The notes: generated by a model not told the origin, from the letters alone. A stretch of DNA of 64,000 nucleotides from Anoplopoma fimbria (GCF_027596085.1 NC_072459.1:20604555-20668554); one strand, 5' to 3'; positions 23,345 to 35,459 are shown, counted from the first letter of the stretch. Made by a program: numbers and translations.

Positions 23345-24090
23345 TTAGAGGGTGTGTCCGTTTCATCGTATATCATGTTCTTCTGGTATTCGAACCTTGT
23401 GTGGCAGCGAGGCCAGGAGGTCACAGTTTTGCGGTGCACACATACTCTCCCGACCGCACACTTTTTCTCGTACCGTCTCAGTCTCGCCCTAACGCGGCCG
23501 CGTGCAGTAATTTGGCCACGAGGATCCCTTTTGTTTCCGTCCGCGGAGGCTTGCGGTAGACATCCGCAAGCAGCAGGCCTCATAAATCTGTGGGACTGCA
23601 CTGCACAGCCCCCCCCCCACAAAAGTAAATCTCAGCTCCTCTTCTTTACAATGACTTCCCTCCCATCCAGATTCCCACTGTATACCACACTACTCGGGGC
23701 CCAGGTCCAAGAAACTTCTCCTTTCCTCGCACGCCCCGATTTGGAGCACAATTTTTCATATTTTGATGCTGCCCAGAAGTTATGATTATATGTCTGTCTT
23801 CGCCTGTATAGTTTTCTACTTCATAGTGAATGCATGCAGCGGATTGGGTGACTTGCTTCACTGGCCTCTAAAAAACTGCCGCTGCAGGTTTCTAGACTTG
23901 GTCGAACACAGTTCGGTAAATACTTGTTATGAGTTGATGTGTAGATTAGAATGCCTGCAAGTGACTTTTAAGTGTGTTATTCAGTGCAAACTTTAGCTTT
24001 TAATGCATGAGACTAACAACTTGAAGCCCTTTGTAACTGAAATATTTTATTCATGCAGCTTATACATTATAAATTATATTAATATATAGA
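23345..24090. other. Non-coding sequence with small CpG patch
   Basis: CpG-enriched at 23400-23560, including a GCGGCCGC-like stretch. No gene was recognised. Confidence 0.4.
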
Positions 24091-24094
24091 TATT

Positions 24095-24266
24095 TTGGTG
24101 ACAGCTGCTCACATTCTAAGATATAAAAAGTTTCCACAAGTCTCACTATATATATATATATATATATATATACTATATATATATATTTTTTTATATATAT
24201 ATATAGATGTGTATATATATATGTATATATATATATATATATCAGACTAGATATATTTTTTTATAG

Positions 24267-24308
<42 letters not shown>

Positions 24309-24480
24309 CTAGATATATTTTTTTTATATATATATATATATATATATATCTATAAAAAATCTATTCTGATGATGCGTGATACGTTTAGGTGTTCCCCTCC
24401 ATATATATAGTGAGACTTGTGGAAATATATATTATACATCTATGAATATATATACATATATATCGCAGCTGTTACACCAC
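24095..24480. mobile_element. Nested AT-rich foldback element
   Basis: A perfect 24-bp inverted repeat at 24131-24154 and 24402-24425 (outer part TTTCCACAAGTCTCAC against GTGAGACTTGTGGAAA) encloses TA arrays and repeated modules ATCAGACTAGATATATTTTT / ATAGATGTGTATATA. These are themselves matched in inverted form by ATCTATAAAAAATC-TATTCTGAT. Outside, GGTGACAGCTGC (24095) is loosely mirrored by GCAGCTGTTACACC (24464). No coding capacity. Its nature (foldback transposon or expanded palindrome) is inferred. Confidence 0.65.
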
Positions 24481-24979
24481 TCTGATCCATTCTGATGATG
24501 CGTTTACGTGTTCCCCTCTGAGTCCAAAAAAATGTAACAACAGCGCAGCTTCAAACGTACAGTGAAAGCAACTCGTCTGCCCCATCCGGTCGCTATTTCC
24601 CATTCCCGTAACATAACACGGAGACGGACGGGGGTCAGTAAACGCAACACGAAAGCCGAAACGCAGAGGTGAATGCGGGTCGGGACAGCCATTGCAGATG
24701 AATTAAAAAAAGATTTACCATAATGTAGAAAGTAAAAAAAAAATACAATAAAGGCGTGCTGGTTAAAGAGAAACAAAACCAAACAAATACCGCCTTTATT
24801 TGTTTGTTTTTATAGCGAGAATGCGTTAGAAAGCGGGGAGCGATAAAAAAAAAAAAAGAAGAAGAAGAAAAAAAAAGAGAGAGTCGTGCGTGAGGAGAGG
24901 GGAGGGAGAGAAAGTTTTTTCCCTGAAAGTTTGTGCAAGCTTTCACTTTCTAGGCGGGGTTACTGTACGCTGCAGCAGC

Positions 24980-24988
24980 ATGGAGTGA
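24980..24988 (+). other. Minimal upstream ORF (ATG GAG TGA)
   Basis: A two-codon start-stop element (ATG GAG TGA) in the candidate nfix leader. It matters only if transcription starts 5' of it, which I cannot tell. Confidence 0.35.
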
Positions 24989-25014
24989 GAGAAACAGGAC
25001 GGAGAGCGATTGCA

Positions 25015-25062
25015 ATGCAGCACCGTACCGAGCTTCCATCCAACTTAAATAAGCTCCTCTAA
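25015..25062 (+). other. Upstream ORF in nfix leader, 15 codons
   Basis: ATG at 25015 opens a frame of 15 codons (MQHRTELPSNLNKLL) closed by TAA at 25060-25062, just 10 nt before the nfix start codon and in a different frame. If the transcript begins upstream, this uORF could dampen or gate translation of the MYSPYCLTQ isoform. The short distance to the main start makes efficient re-initiation unlikely, so leaky scanning would be needed. Confidence 0.5.
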
Positions 25063-25072
25063 AACCACCACC

Positions 25073-25099
25073 ATGTACTCCCCGTACTGCCTGACACAG
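25073..25099 (+). CDS. nfix: nfix coding exon 1 (MYSPYCLTQ)
   Basis: First coding exon of nuclear factor I/X, a nuclear transcription factor that binds TTGGC(N5)GCCAA as a dimer and controls neural, muscle and haematopoietic differentiation. The exon encodes nine residues, MYSPYCLTQ, the N-terminus I know for vertebrate NFIX (NFIA has MYSPLCLTQ, NFIC MYSSPLCLTQ). It ends in CAG followed by a GTAAAT donor, in phase 0, so it joins exactly to the GAT of the exon at 54003. The start has A at -3, and an in-frame TAA at 25046-25048 rules out a longer N-terminus within this exon. Two short upstream ORFs sit in the leader. The exon lies in a CpG-rich stretch. Seen: sequence, donor and phase. Known: NFI exon structure. 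Whether this is the a or b teleost paralogue cannot be decided here. Confidence 0.95.
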
Positions 25100-25147
25100 G
25101 TAAATACTCTTCTTTCATTATGTGTGTATGGGGGGGGGTCTTTATTT

Positions 25148-25193
25148 TCTTCTTCTTCTTCTTCTTCTTCTTCTTCTTCTTCTTCTTCTTCTT
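25148..25193. repeat. (TTC)n microsatellite
   Basis: 46-bp TTC array about 50 bp inside intron 1. Confidence 0.97.
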
Positions 25194-25770
25194 TATTGCG
25201 CTGCCTCTGTTATTTCACATGTGTTACTCTCTTGTCCCGGAGCGTCTTCTCCTTTCTGCTCCGAAACTTCTCCGTCGTCGACAGCCGACGCTCGTCCCCG
25301 CTTGTCGTCCCCTCTCCGGGCGCGTTTCCGCTCCGCCGCGCCGGGAAGTGAACTTTGTCGTGCGTTTTCCATCGCACATGTTTTTTTTTTTTTTTTTTTT
25401 TTTTTTCTTTTGGAGAGTAAAATGGCGCTTCTCCCGAAATGTATTTCATATAAAAAAAAAAAAAAAAAAAAAGAAGAAGAAGAAGGAGGAGGAGGAGGGG
25501 AGCGTTCAGGAGGAGGGGAGAGAAGCACAGGCGCATTCAGGGACAGACGATACTGTGGACCGGAGTTTGATATTAACTGCTGTTTAAAGATTTATTTTTA
25601 TAAAGAGGTTTTTTTAGGGGGGCAGGGGGGGGGGTGGTAGGAGCTGCAGGAGAGCAGGGCGCCTTTAGGGGCTGCTATCACGGCCAGAGGCGACACATTG
25701 GTTCTGCTGGTGTGCGCGCTCCTGTGCGTGCCTGCGCTTGCGTGCGTGTGTGATTATAAACTCAGCGCAG
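25194..25770. promoter_or_regulatory. CpG-rich start of intron 1 with homopolymers
   Basis: Dense CpG at 25230-25375 continues the exon 1 island. It is followed by a T run (25380-25406), an A run (about 25452-25471) with GAA/GGA units, and a G-rich patch at 25616-25640. Likely part of the nfix promoter island. Confidence 0.5.
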
Positions 25771-27538
25771 ACGCTCTTCTGAGATCGTTTTTTTTTTATC
25801 TGTTGCTCCGATACAGTTGACTATTATTGCAAGTTTACTGCACTTGAACGCAACACGTGTTTTCACATATAGTTTCACAAAGAGCTGCTTTGGTTTTATA
25901 CTTAAAGTTCTAGTGTCTTTATAGTCCTGTTTCTTTCCCCATGACTTGAGTGTAGGAGTTGCATTTTCTGTTGCACTTAAATTAGGACAAACTTTACAAA
26001 ATAAATGGCACTATTTTTTTTATGTAATTTCTAACATTACATATATGAAGCTGTTTGATACTTTGCTGCTGTTGTTGTGGAGGAAATGATAAGTGTCAGG
26101 AAATTTCCCCTCCAGTGATTACAGAGTAGCCGTTAGAACTTGTGGTGAAAAGATTATCTTCAGGTGTGAGGCTTCTGCGATAAATGTGACCTTTTGACCC
26201 ATCACAGTCATACTTTAACTCTTTGGAATCCCTCTCCTTGAATCTTATAAAAACCTTAAACCTTTTATCATCACTCTCAGCCTAAAAGCACCACGTTCAC
26301 AGAGAAAAAGAGAATGAGAAATGTAACGCTGCTCGCAGAACTTTTTCTTGCAGCGTTTTTTCATATTTCAGTAATCTCACAATCCCTCTCACACTACTAA
26401 TCGATATATGTTATTAACTGTCAATAGCCCTATAAATACAATTTAAAAAATATCTCTATTTTTTTAATATTTCCCTTGTTTTTGCATTTACAAAGCCTCT
26501 TATTTTTCCCCAGTTGTTTTTTTGAAGTATTCCTTTTTTTAAGCCAACCGGTGGCAGCGACCTGGCCGGGTTACACAGCTGCTGGGAGTCCCATAAAGCC
26601 GACTTGTTTATCCCTCATTGGCTTGCTCTGACAGCGGACTGCCAGGGATTGTTTCATGTGTAATGCAACCCTGATTTTTACAGCGCTTTTTATTAAAAAA
26701 GACACTTCCTCCCTCCCCCCCACACGCCTCGTACAGCCTCCGACCGGCCGGTTGCCACCAGAGGCCGAGAAGGATGACTTGATGCAGGCACAAGTCCTGT
26801 CTGGTTTCCATTTAAAAAGGATCATAACTCTCGCTGACACCAGATTTCTTAAATTATTATTTCCCTTTAATTCTTCATTTTATTGAAGGAACTATTGTAT
26901 GCCGTGTTGACTCGAGACTCGGAGGCTGAAAGCGACTTAGAAACAGACGTAAAATAGAAACAGATGATGCTTATTCGCCTACATGGGGATGTTTGTGCGT
27001 GTGTAGGATTATTTAATTAAACCTTTCTCTCTAATTGATGAACCATTTCTTTCATAGCAGATACACTCTGAGCAAAAGGAGCTTTTATTTTTTTGTGACA
27101 TAAATTCCCTCTCAGTTCAAACTAGTTGACAACAGAAGCTCACACAGTGTAACGCTGTGCACATGTTGCACATGATGGCAACTCAAAGTGAACAGGGAAG
27201 AACAGGAACCTATCAGTCTTATTGTTTCATTTATTTTAAATGTTGTACTTTATGTGTGTGTTGTACTGAGAAGAAACTTCTTTCAATCTCTCTCTTTCTC
27301 CGCACACACACTTTCACACACACACACACAGCATTCCCTCGCAGACATGGAGAAGCACATTTTGTTTATTGAATTGCTGTTAATAATTAAGAAATTCGAG
27401 CTTGGACCTCGAGTGTGGCACCAATTTGTAAACACAATCGAATGAATTATTAACTGATTTAAAAAAAAATAAAAAATAAAAAAAGCAGCAGCAGCGTCGT
27501 TGGGATGTGACGGCAAATGACGGGGAGAACCCTGAGAG

Positions 27539-27540
<2 letters not shown>
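25771..27540. other. Intron 1, non-coding
   Basis: Mixed to AT-rich. No repeat family or exon was recognised. Confidence 0.5.

Positions 27541-27579
<39 letters not shown>
27541..27579. repeat. (GT)n microsatellite
   Basis: 39-bp GT array. Confidence 0.97.
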
Positions 27580-27581
<2 letters not shown>

Positions 27582-28260
27582 ACTTCTGGTGTGTTTAATG
27601 TTCATCTGATTCATGGATTAAAAAAAAAAAATCCTATCTATATTTAGGCTTTCTTTTAAATGTAATACATAGGTTTGTGAAGAGAAGTTGGAGCCAGCTC
27701 CACTGCACTGTCTCATATATTTTTTTATTTCCCATTCATAACCAAAAAACAACAACCTTTGAACCCTACAACGCATACATATCTCCTGACGTCCTGTTTC
27801 TCTTGTACATTTATAATGAACGATCCTAATCCTAATGATCCTTCTCGCAGGGCGACAATGACGCAGCACAAATTATGCAAACCTTAAAATTCATCATGTC
27901 TCATTGCATAATTCAAATGTGTTCAGTAGTTCTACTGTGCAGTTCATATATTCTCTCATATATTGTTTTCACTGGTGCGACATTTTTAACTGATTCCTTC
28001 CCTCTGCCCCCCCCCCACTCTGCCCGCCTGGACGCTGACCCCTGACCCCTGCTCTTCCTCGCCTCTTAACACCCTCTCAACACTAAAGTATTACCCTACT
28101 CACCTTCTAAACAATGCCTTAGTGGTAAGTCCTATTTAGTCCCTATTCATTCCGCATTAGGTGTTTGTGTTTTTACATATTCCATCTTCAGAAAATGTTA
28201 TTTTTTTTGGGGGTGGTGGTGGTGATAGTTATACTCCTGCAGGGAAATTAATGATTATTT
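27580..28260. other. Intron 1, non-coding
   Basis: Nothing recognised; a short GGT run at about 28215. Confidence 0.5.
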
Positions 28261-28262
28261 TT

Positions 28263-28263
<1 letters not shown>

Positions 28264-28337
<74 letters not shown>
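28264..28337. repeat. (CA)n microsatellite
   Basis: 74-bp CA array. Confidence 0.98.
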
Positions 28338-28339
<2 letters not shown>

Positions 28340-28965
28340 CTCCATGTAAAGTTGCATTTTCTCTTTCTCTTTTTTGTATATTGTTTAAACGAGTTGTGTC
28401 TTATTGTGTTGTTGTTGCAGTGCAGGCATGCTGCAGCGAACACAGAGCGGCTCCGACATGTTGTGTTTTAATGTGTATCAGATCCGCAGATAAATCCTGT
28501 ATTACATTCCAAATATGACGCTATATTTACGGTATTTGAATTTGCCAGCCTTTATTTTGAAACGTCCTTTTTTTTTTCTCCAGCGCAAACTCTTTCAAAC
28601 TTGCGCTGCACTGTTCAGGGCCACGTCTTCCTCATGCAGCTGCACGTCCCTGTCTGCTTATTACGTCTGTACAAGTCGGCTATATGACGTGTGTGTTTTT
28701 TCTTTTCTTTTTTCTGAAGTCCGTCAGAAGTCACCGACGCTTTGAGGACACGTGACTTATTGCACCTATGCGTCGCCTCCGAGAGGATGTTTTGTGTTTG
28801 TTCCTACGTCACCGCCGCTCCTTATCAGAGAGCGGTGTTTTCATGGGAAATATCAAAAAAAAAAAAAAAAAAAAATGTGCAGATCCGATCTAGTGAATGT
28901 TATCAATGTCTGGACTTTGGAGCATTAGCTTTACATTTTTTCATGGTATTTTGATGATGAGGTGG
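28340..28965. other. Intron 1, non-coding
   Basis: Nothing recognised apart from an A run at about 28856-28875. Confidence 0.5.
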
Positions 28966-28967
28966 TC

Positions 28968-28970
<3 letters not shown>

Positions 28971-29024
<54 letters not shown>
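28971..29024. repeat. (CA)n microsatellite
   Basis: 54-bp CA array on the 5' side of the dispersed repeat. Confidence 0.98.
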
Positions 29025-29025
<1 letters not shown>

Positions 29026-29209
29026 TACATTTTACATTACATTACATTACAGTCATTTAGCAGACGCTTTTATCCAAAGCGACTTACAGTCAGTAGTATA
29101 TTACATATCATTCACCCATTCACACACTGATGACAGGCTACCATGCAAGGTGCCACCATCAGACTCTAACTAACATTCATTCACATCCAGTCCACACCGA
29201 TGGCAAGCC

Positions 29210-29210
<1 letters not shown>
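29025..29210 (+). repeat. Dispersed teleost repeat (CATTTAGCAGACGC type)
   Basis: Starts with TTACAT units, then CATTTAGCAGACGCTTTTAT with CCAAAGCGACTTACAGT, then CACACACTGATGACAGGCTA with CATGCAAGGTGCCACCATCA. I recognise this order from a highly abundant teleost interspersed repeat. It is truncated and ends at another CA array. Confidence 0.75.

Positions 29211-29211
<1 letters not shown>

Positions 29212-29283
<72 letters not shown>
29212..29283. repeat. (CA)n microsatellite
   Basis: 72-bp CA array on the 3' side of the dispersed repeat. Confidence 0.98.
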
Positions 29284-29284
<1 letters not shown>

Positions 29285-29289
29285 CCCTC

Positions 29290-31620
29290 CCCTCTGTCTC
29301 TTCCCAAGGACTGCAAAATGAGTTGGAACAGCTGTTCAGAGGATTCCAAGCTGATGGAACCACAGTCTGAATAAACAGAAAAAGTTAGACTTTTCAGAAT
29401 AAAAGACTTCACGTGGACATGTGTGCGTCTTGTGCACTAGAGTACACACGGACATGCAAACACGCTCCTAAAGCCTTTGGTGTCTGCATGCCAAACCCTA
29501 AGATGAGTCCAGCCCCTCGAACCCAGACCCAGGCTCCGACCCCAGGGGGTCCGACAGCTACCCGGGTCTGCTCCATAGACTCTCATGCCATCGATTCAGA
29601 TTTTCTGCTTTTTCAGACTGTATTGTGTATTTCCAGCCAGTTGTGGTTAAATAGTGAAGCTAAATGTTGATATTCATTATATGGAGAGGTTGGCGGGAGA
29701 TATACGTAATGTTTATACGTAGAAATCTGTGCAGCTAACATAAGCAGAGTACGTTTGCACATCATTAACAAGCGTTAGCATTTCTATGCTGCGCTAGCTA
29801 CGGAAGGTATACTCAATGTATAAATATGCTGCTTTTGTTTTTGAATGACTGATACAGTTGAACATAGACCTACTGGGCTTTACAGGAACGGTGTTTCTTA
29901 ATTTCATAGACTTCAGTCTCGATCACCAGGTGATGTGGTGGTTCACTTTTACGGCATGATCTGTAGGTCGCTGCGTTCCCGACAACTCAGAACTCCCAAA
30001 ATTTGAACCTTCTACTTGAAAAAAGTACAATGGAAAGACACTCAAATTCGGATTCCCTACTTGTTAACTCAGGGGAAATCGAGTATATTTGCCCATATTG
30101 GATTAAAATAATACTTTCTCAATAATCACTACTCTCATATTGTCAAAGTTCTTCTGCATTGATTGATGTGAAAATATGTCACCATCTCAAAATAGCTGGC
30201 TACAGCAAACAATCTTTGAAAGTAACCTTCTCTTCATAAAAGTTTTTGAAAATGTAAAAAAGCCCCCCCCCCCCCCTGCACTGTTGAAAGTTGAATTGTG
30301 TGTACACCTCCAAGTTTTCTGTAACCAGCAATCGCCCCTATCTTTATCTTTTGTTTTACCTGTTTACACGACTGAATCAGTTTGGATATCTCCTTTAAAT
30401 GGATACTGTAGACTTTTTGTCTACTTCTCTCTGAAATTGCTTTTTAGTTTTTTACCAAAAATGAGATCATATTTCTTTAAGGGAGTGCAGTTAGTGACAG
30501 TTTGGGCTCCATTGTAGTGGTGAGTTATTTCTGGATACGCCGGACTGTGTCTTACCTTTATCCATTTGACAAAATCTTTTTAAGGCCATTTGCTGCGGCT
30601 TCACTTTAAAAACAAGCACCAAGGTCACATTGCGAGGACTTCATGATTGGTCTTGTTGTCTGGATTGCATTTCTCAAATAGGTATATTTGATGATGATAT
30701 CGCTGCAGGTTTTGGTTCGGTTGCACACAAGTTTAGTCATCTTAATTCTATATACAAAGCCTCGGTGTAATTCACTGATGCCACACAGCAAAAATAAGTT
30801 TAGTCTGTAAGGATGAAAGTTAGCCGTGGGCCAGTAAAGCACTCTGCCTTTTGGACACCAGACAGAAGAATAAACTCGTAGCACACTTGACTGACAGGTG
30901 AGGCTGATCTATTGTGCTCTCTTGTAACCAAGTTGTGTGCGCACACGTGTAAGGAGGAAAGGTGGGCAGGAGAGTACCGGGTTGAAATTGGAGTCTCACG
31001 ATTGGCTTTGCTGCTGTTTTGTGGCGCGCAGGCAGCACCGGATCTCCCCCCTCGTCGTGGGACGTTGGGAGGACACGGCGCCAGACGCTTTGCCTGGGAT
31101 ACCGTGTTCCTTTTTACTTATTCATTCGTACCACTCAGCCAGTAACAGGCCCAACCACCGCAAAAAACAGCCACCATTAAAAGACTTACACCTTGAGCTG
31201 TGGCTTGGCTCATTTAAGGTGGCAGTTTTGGTGTATTTCTGCCCTGGGGCCAGAACCCTAAAACAAGGAGCTTGCCCTTCTAAGAGACACCAGAGCTTCA
31301 AATATGAGCTTTTTGATATCTTTGCAGCTCAAAAATCGGTAGCATGTTGTGGATTATTTGCATCATATAGCTGAGAGGCTTATGAAGGTTTCTGTGATTA
31401 ATGTCTTATTTTTAGCGATATACATTTAGTTTATTGTCAGCTGATGACTGGGGGGGGGGGGCACCGTGCGTCAGCAGGATCGAATTTGCAGCAATTCTTG
31501 CAAAAGAAAATTCAGAGCCCTCGTCGGTGGTGAGGACAAAGACGGGATGAGCCGGGCGCGTTTTGGCAGCAGGCTCTGTAGATTTGAATTAAGTAGCATG
31601 TAGTTTTTTATCTCGAGCTG
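29290..31620. other. Intron 1, non-coding with weak repeat debris
   Basis: No exon. At about 29970-30065, TGCGTTCCCGACAACTCAGA and the following sequence resemble a common fish repeat, but the copy is decayed. C run at 30264-30277; G run at 31450-31461. Confidence 0.4.
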
Positions 31621-31625
31621 CATGC

Positions 31626-31649
31626 AGAGAGAGAGAGAGAGAGAGAGAG
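31626..31649. repeat. (AG)n microsatellite
   Basis: Short AG array. Confidence 0.93.
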
Positions 31650-31848
31650 GCAGAACCAACTGCGTCTCGTTCAATATCAGCACAGCTGTCCCAGCATCCG
31701 TGGAGAATGGATTCCTGCTGCTATTGCCATGGGAGGCTCCAGCCAAGAAGAATGGGAGGATATCCAGTGTGTGCTCTTGTGTTTTAAAAGGAAGGAGTGA
31801 GAGGAGAGAGTTAAACGCCGGCGTGTCTGTCTATGTGTACTCGTCTGT

Positions 31849-31851
<3 letters not shown>

Positions 31852-31879
<28 letters not shown>
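31852..31879. repeat. (TG)n microsatellite
   Basis: Short TG array. Confidence 0.93.
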
Positions 31880-32159
31880 ATTTTTGCATGTGTGTGTCAT
31901 GTTGTCTCCCCCCGCCTCACTTTTCCTCCGCTCATGTCACCTCTGGCATGGATTAGTCTTTGGCACAACTCTGGCTGTGCCCGTGGCCCCAGTGCGGTTC
32001 TGTGGTCGCTGATATGTTGTGCTGTTGCCATGGCTACTGAACACACACACGCGGGTGCTAAATTACATAATTGAGATAGAATATACAGAGGAACACAAAA
32101 TACTTAGTGTACAATCTGAGAGCGGAGAAAGGGGGGGAAAAGGCAAGGGGGGAGACACG

Positions 32160-32555
32160 GAGAGAGTTTTACCAAAAACCCTTGTATATTCCAAGGGTTT
32201 CATCTAGAACCGACCCAAGATGTTCTACAGAGAACCCATTTATATTCCAAAGGTCCACTCAAGGGATGTTTTACCAGAACCCTTTTATATTCCTAGGGTC
32301 CTAAAGGGCTGAGGCTGATGTGGTGAGGCGTAACCCACAATAATCATGGTTCACAATCACAGTTTTTGGTGGGAGTTCCGCAGAGGAACTTTCTCTTCCA
32401 AAAGGGTTCTTTGGATGAAGTGTTTTTACTAGAACCCGTAGTCTTAGAAGGAACCCTTGAAAAACCCTTTCTGCAGAATCAAATCAGTCTGGATAGAACC
32501 TCAGCCCCTTTAGGAACAACCTTTTTCAGCCATTATTTCTAAGAGTGTTTATCAT
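32160..32555. repeat. AGAACCC/GGGTTCT-type dispersed repeat
   Basis: Repeated AGAACCCTTTTATATTCC and AAGGGTTCTTT phrases in both orientations, ending TTATTTCTAAGAGTGT. This end phrase and the AACCC/GGGTT alternation fit a teleost non-autonomous DNA element family. Ends are approximate. Confidence 0.6.
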
Positions 32556-32559
32556 TTAG

Positions 32560-32850
32560 TGTGCATGAATTTAGAAACCACCTCGGTCAATGTGACTTGA
32601 CCAGAACGGACTGATGAGCAGAAAACAAAAAAATGTACTGTTGAATATTTGAGCGCTTTGTCATAGCTGAGCGTCAGACACAAGTACAGCATGTTCTTCC
32701 CTCTGATTTCAAGTCATAACTCCAACAACAACAGTGCCGCCATTATGTGGGCATTTGGAACATTGTGACAACCAATGTGACAGGGCAATTTAGGGTAAGG
32801 TGTTTGTGGTGACAATCAAGAGGTGTTTACTGTGTGTGAAAGAAGGACAC

Positions 32851-32886
<36 letters not shown>

Positions 32887-34550
32887 GAATCCACAGTGTT
32901 TGTATGAGAGAGGGTGTGGCACCTAAGGTTTACACAGATGCACCATGACACATACACACATATCTATTTCTTTACCCTCCTCCTCCTTCTGGGCTTCAGA
33001 TTGTTTTGAATATCTCTTTTATCTGTGAGTGTATCAGCGATATGTCGCATTTAAGCCGCCATATTTCTGTCACACTCTGCTTACGCTGGAGTGGGCTTCA
33101 AGGGCAAAACCTTTGAACTGCAAAGTGGCGCATCATGTAGGATTCATGAGTCTGTTGTAGTATTTAAAGACACCCTCCAGAATTGTTAGACATATACAAA
33201 GAAATACTCTGCACATGCATCATTCTGCACAGTGAAGCTTAAACATCAAGGAAGTGGCAATAAGGAAAACACATTTTTGAGTTGAGTGGCACTGAAAGTG
33301 CAATAATGGATGTTTGTTAAACTTATATTAAATATTACATGTTGAGTCATGATCGGCAAATAAATATGAGAATCAATCATCTATTTATAATTGTGAGGCC
33401 AGCAGCAAAAACGGTCACTCCAATAAAGGATTTCAGCCAATAAAGTCATATTTCCAGTTTGTAAAATGAATAATTGTTGAGTATTCTGCAGTGTTTAGTT
33501 AGTTTAGTTCCGTGTCTAGTGCTGCAGAAGACAGACTGAGCAATGTCTCTGAGTGTGCTTTGTTCTAGCATCGACTAGATTTGAACTAATGCCAGAGTCA
33601 ACACACGGAGCGAACGTTGACAGCCATTCATTCTCCGCTCTTGCTCTTTGCAATCAACAAGCAACGTTTCTGTAAAGATATTACATTTCCAAGATCCAAG
33701 GAACGCAAAGGGCTCACGCTTGTGACCGGGCAAAATGCGGAGCGCACAACGCCATTATATCTGGCGTGTAACAGGTCAACAGAAGTAGATAGAGATTTGT
33801 TGTTGTTGCGGATCATTGACGGCCCACTCAAGGTCACTTTCCATGTTGGCAATCTGGGCGTGTCGTGTCTGTCTGACCTACATCTCACTGCACCGGCTAA
33901 ATATATACAGTAGACCCCTGGTTACAAAGCTCAGATTAATCCGGATGAAATCTGAGCACCGTGTCACTCTCTCTCCGTGCGTTCGACTGCAGCCTACTCT
34001 TCTACAAACTTCCCCCGGGCTGACTCTCCAGCTCAGTCAGTCTCTCAGACTCACTTTCCAAAAAAAAAAAAAAAAAAAAAAATTATTGAAAAGAGACAGA
34101 TGCAGGCATTCACACAAACATGGCACACGCATGCACATTATCATCTTGTGAATAAGACAGGAGCTGCAGTCACAATAAGTCCGCCCATTCAGGAACAAAA
34201 TCCTCTGCACATTTGGAGCACACAGTGTGTCTGTTTGAATTCAAAGCCTAACTATGTATATAAGCTATATTTTGTTTCACTCACGGATATCGCACCTGCA
34301 CATACTTAATCACATGAAGCACAGGTGTGCATTCTTTGAGATAAAAATATCAGACCCAGCCCGACTGTGTTACAACAAGAGAGTGTTTGCGTGTGTTTGT
34401 CATACAGGACAGTGGTTTCCAACCCTTTTTGTCTGTTGTTCCCCCTTTGCCATGTCAGATGAACTCAAGTGAATATAATTACTTCATTTTTTTGGCAATG
34501 TTTAGGTCTGTTTGGTCAAGTTGCATTTGTAGAGTGGAAGAAGCTGAACA
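32560..34550. other. Intron 1, non-coding
   Basis: Contains an AG array at 32850-32886 and an A run at about 34061-34081. No exon was recognised. Confidence 0.45.
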
Positions 34551-34556
34551 TTCAAT

Positions 34557-35455
34557 TATATAACCATTACTTTTAGCTAACTATTTCAGCCATAAAACCA
34601 TTACTTTTAGCTAACTATTTCAGCCATATAACCATTACTTTTAGCTAACTATTTCAGCCATATAACCATTACTTTTAGCTAACTATTTCAGCCATATAAC
34701 CATTACTTTTAGCTAACTATTTCATTTCATATAACCATTACCATAGCTAACTATTTCAGTCATATAACCATTACTTTTAATTACTTTTAGCATCATACCA
34801 TTAACTATTTCAGCCATAAAACCATTACTTTTACTTACTTTTAGCTAACTATTTCATATAACCATTACTTTTAGCTAACTATTTCAGCCATAAAACCATT
34901 ACTTTCAGCTGTCTACCAATTTTTTAAGACAGTGGATGGAAAATTATATTGTTACCGGAACCTGCAAGTAAAAATCTCAAAATAGTATTTTATCTAACTG
35001 TTTCAACCGTTTATCCATTACTTTTAGCTAACTATTTTAACTCTTTATACGTTACTTTTAGCTAACTACGTTTTAAATATTTACGTTACTTTTAGCTAAC
35101 CGTTTATTTCAAATTTCAATTTATCCGTTACTTTTAGCTAACTATTTTAACTCTTTATACGTTACTTTTAGCTAACCGTTTCAAATATTTATCCGTTACT
35201 TTTAGCTAGTTATTTCAACTATTTATATGTTACTTTTAGCTGTTTAATTGTTTAGCCATTACTTTAAGCTAACTATTTCAGTCATTCACCCATAAGCCTA
35301 CTTTTAGCTAACTCAACATTTATCCATGATATGTAGTCAACTTTTCAGTTATTTCTAGCTAACTGTTTTTAACGGTTATCTATGACATTTACCTAATTAC
35401 TTAAACAGTTTTTTCCATAACGTTTAGCTAGCTGTTTTTAGCTAACCGTTTAATT
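34557..35455. repeat. 34-bp TTAGCTAAC minisatellite, about 900 bp
   Basis: Five near-perfect units at exact 34-bp spacing (TTACTTTTAGCTAACTATTT starting at 34567, 34601, 34635 and onward) grade into increasingly diverged copies. TTAGCTAAC stays the conserved core up to about 35450. Confidence 0.93.
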
Positions 35456-35459
35456 TACC

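Larger units (their letters stand above)
24490..25072 (+). promoter_or_regulatory. nfix proximal promoter and 5' leader region
   Basis: Sequence directly upstream of coding exon 1. CpG content rises from about 24530, and there are purine tracts at 24845-24920. The last 100 bases form an untranslated leader ending ...TAAAACCACCACC before the start codon. I cannot fix the transcription start. A TTTTTATAG at about 24807 is a weak TATA-like match. The leader contains two AUG-initiated upstream ORFs, annotated separately. The region sits between an AT-rich foldback and the CpG-rich start of intron 1. Confidence 0.55.

Noticed and set aside
25120..25640. Long frames at the start of intron 1
   Set aside because: Driven by TTC, T, A and GGA runs. 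They begin after the exon 1 donor and give Phe, Ser, Leu or Lys repeats.
29025..29210. Possible tRNA- or SINE-type RNA gene
   Set aside because: The conserved phrases belong to a dispersed repeat; no cloverleaf or A/B box pair could be made out.
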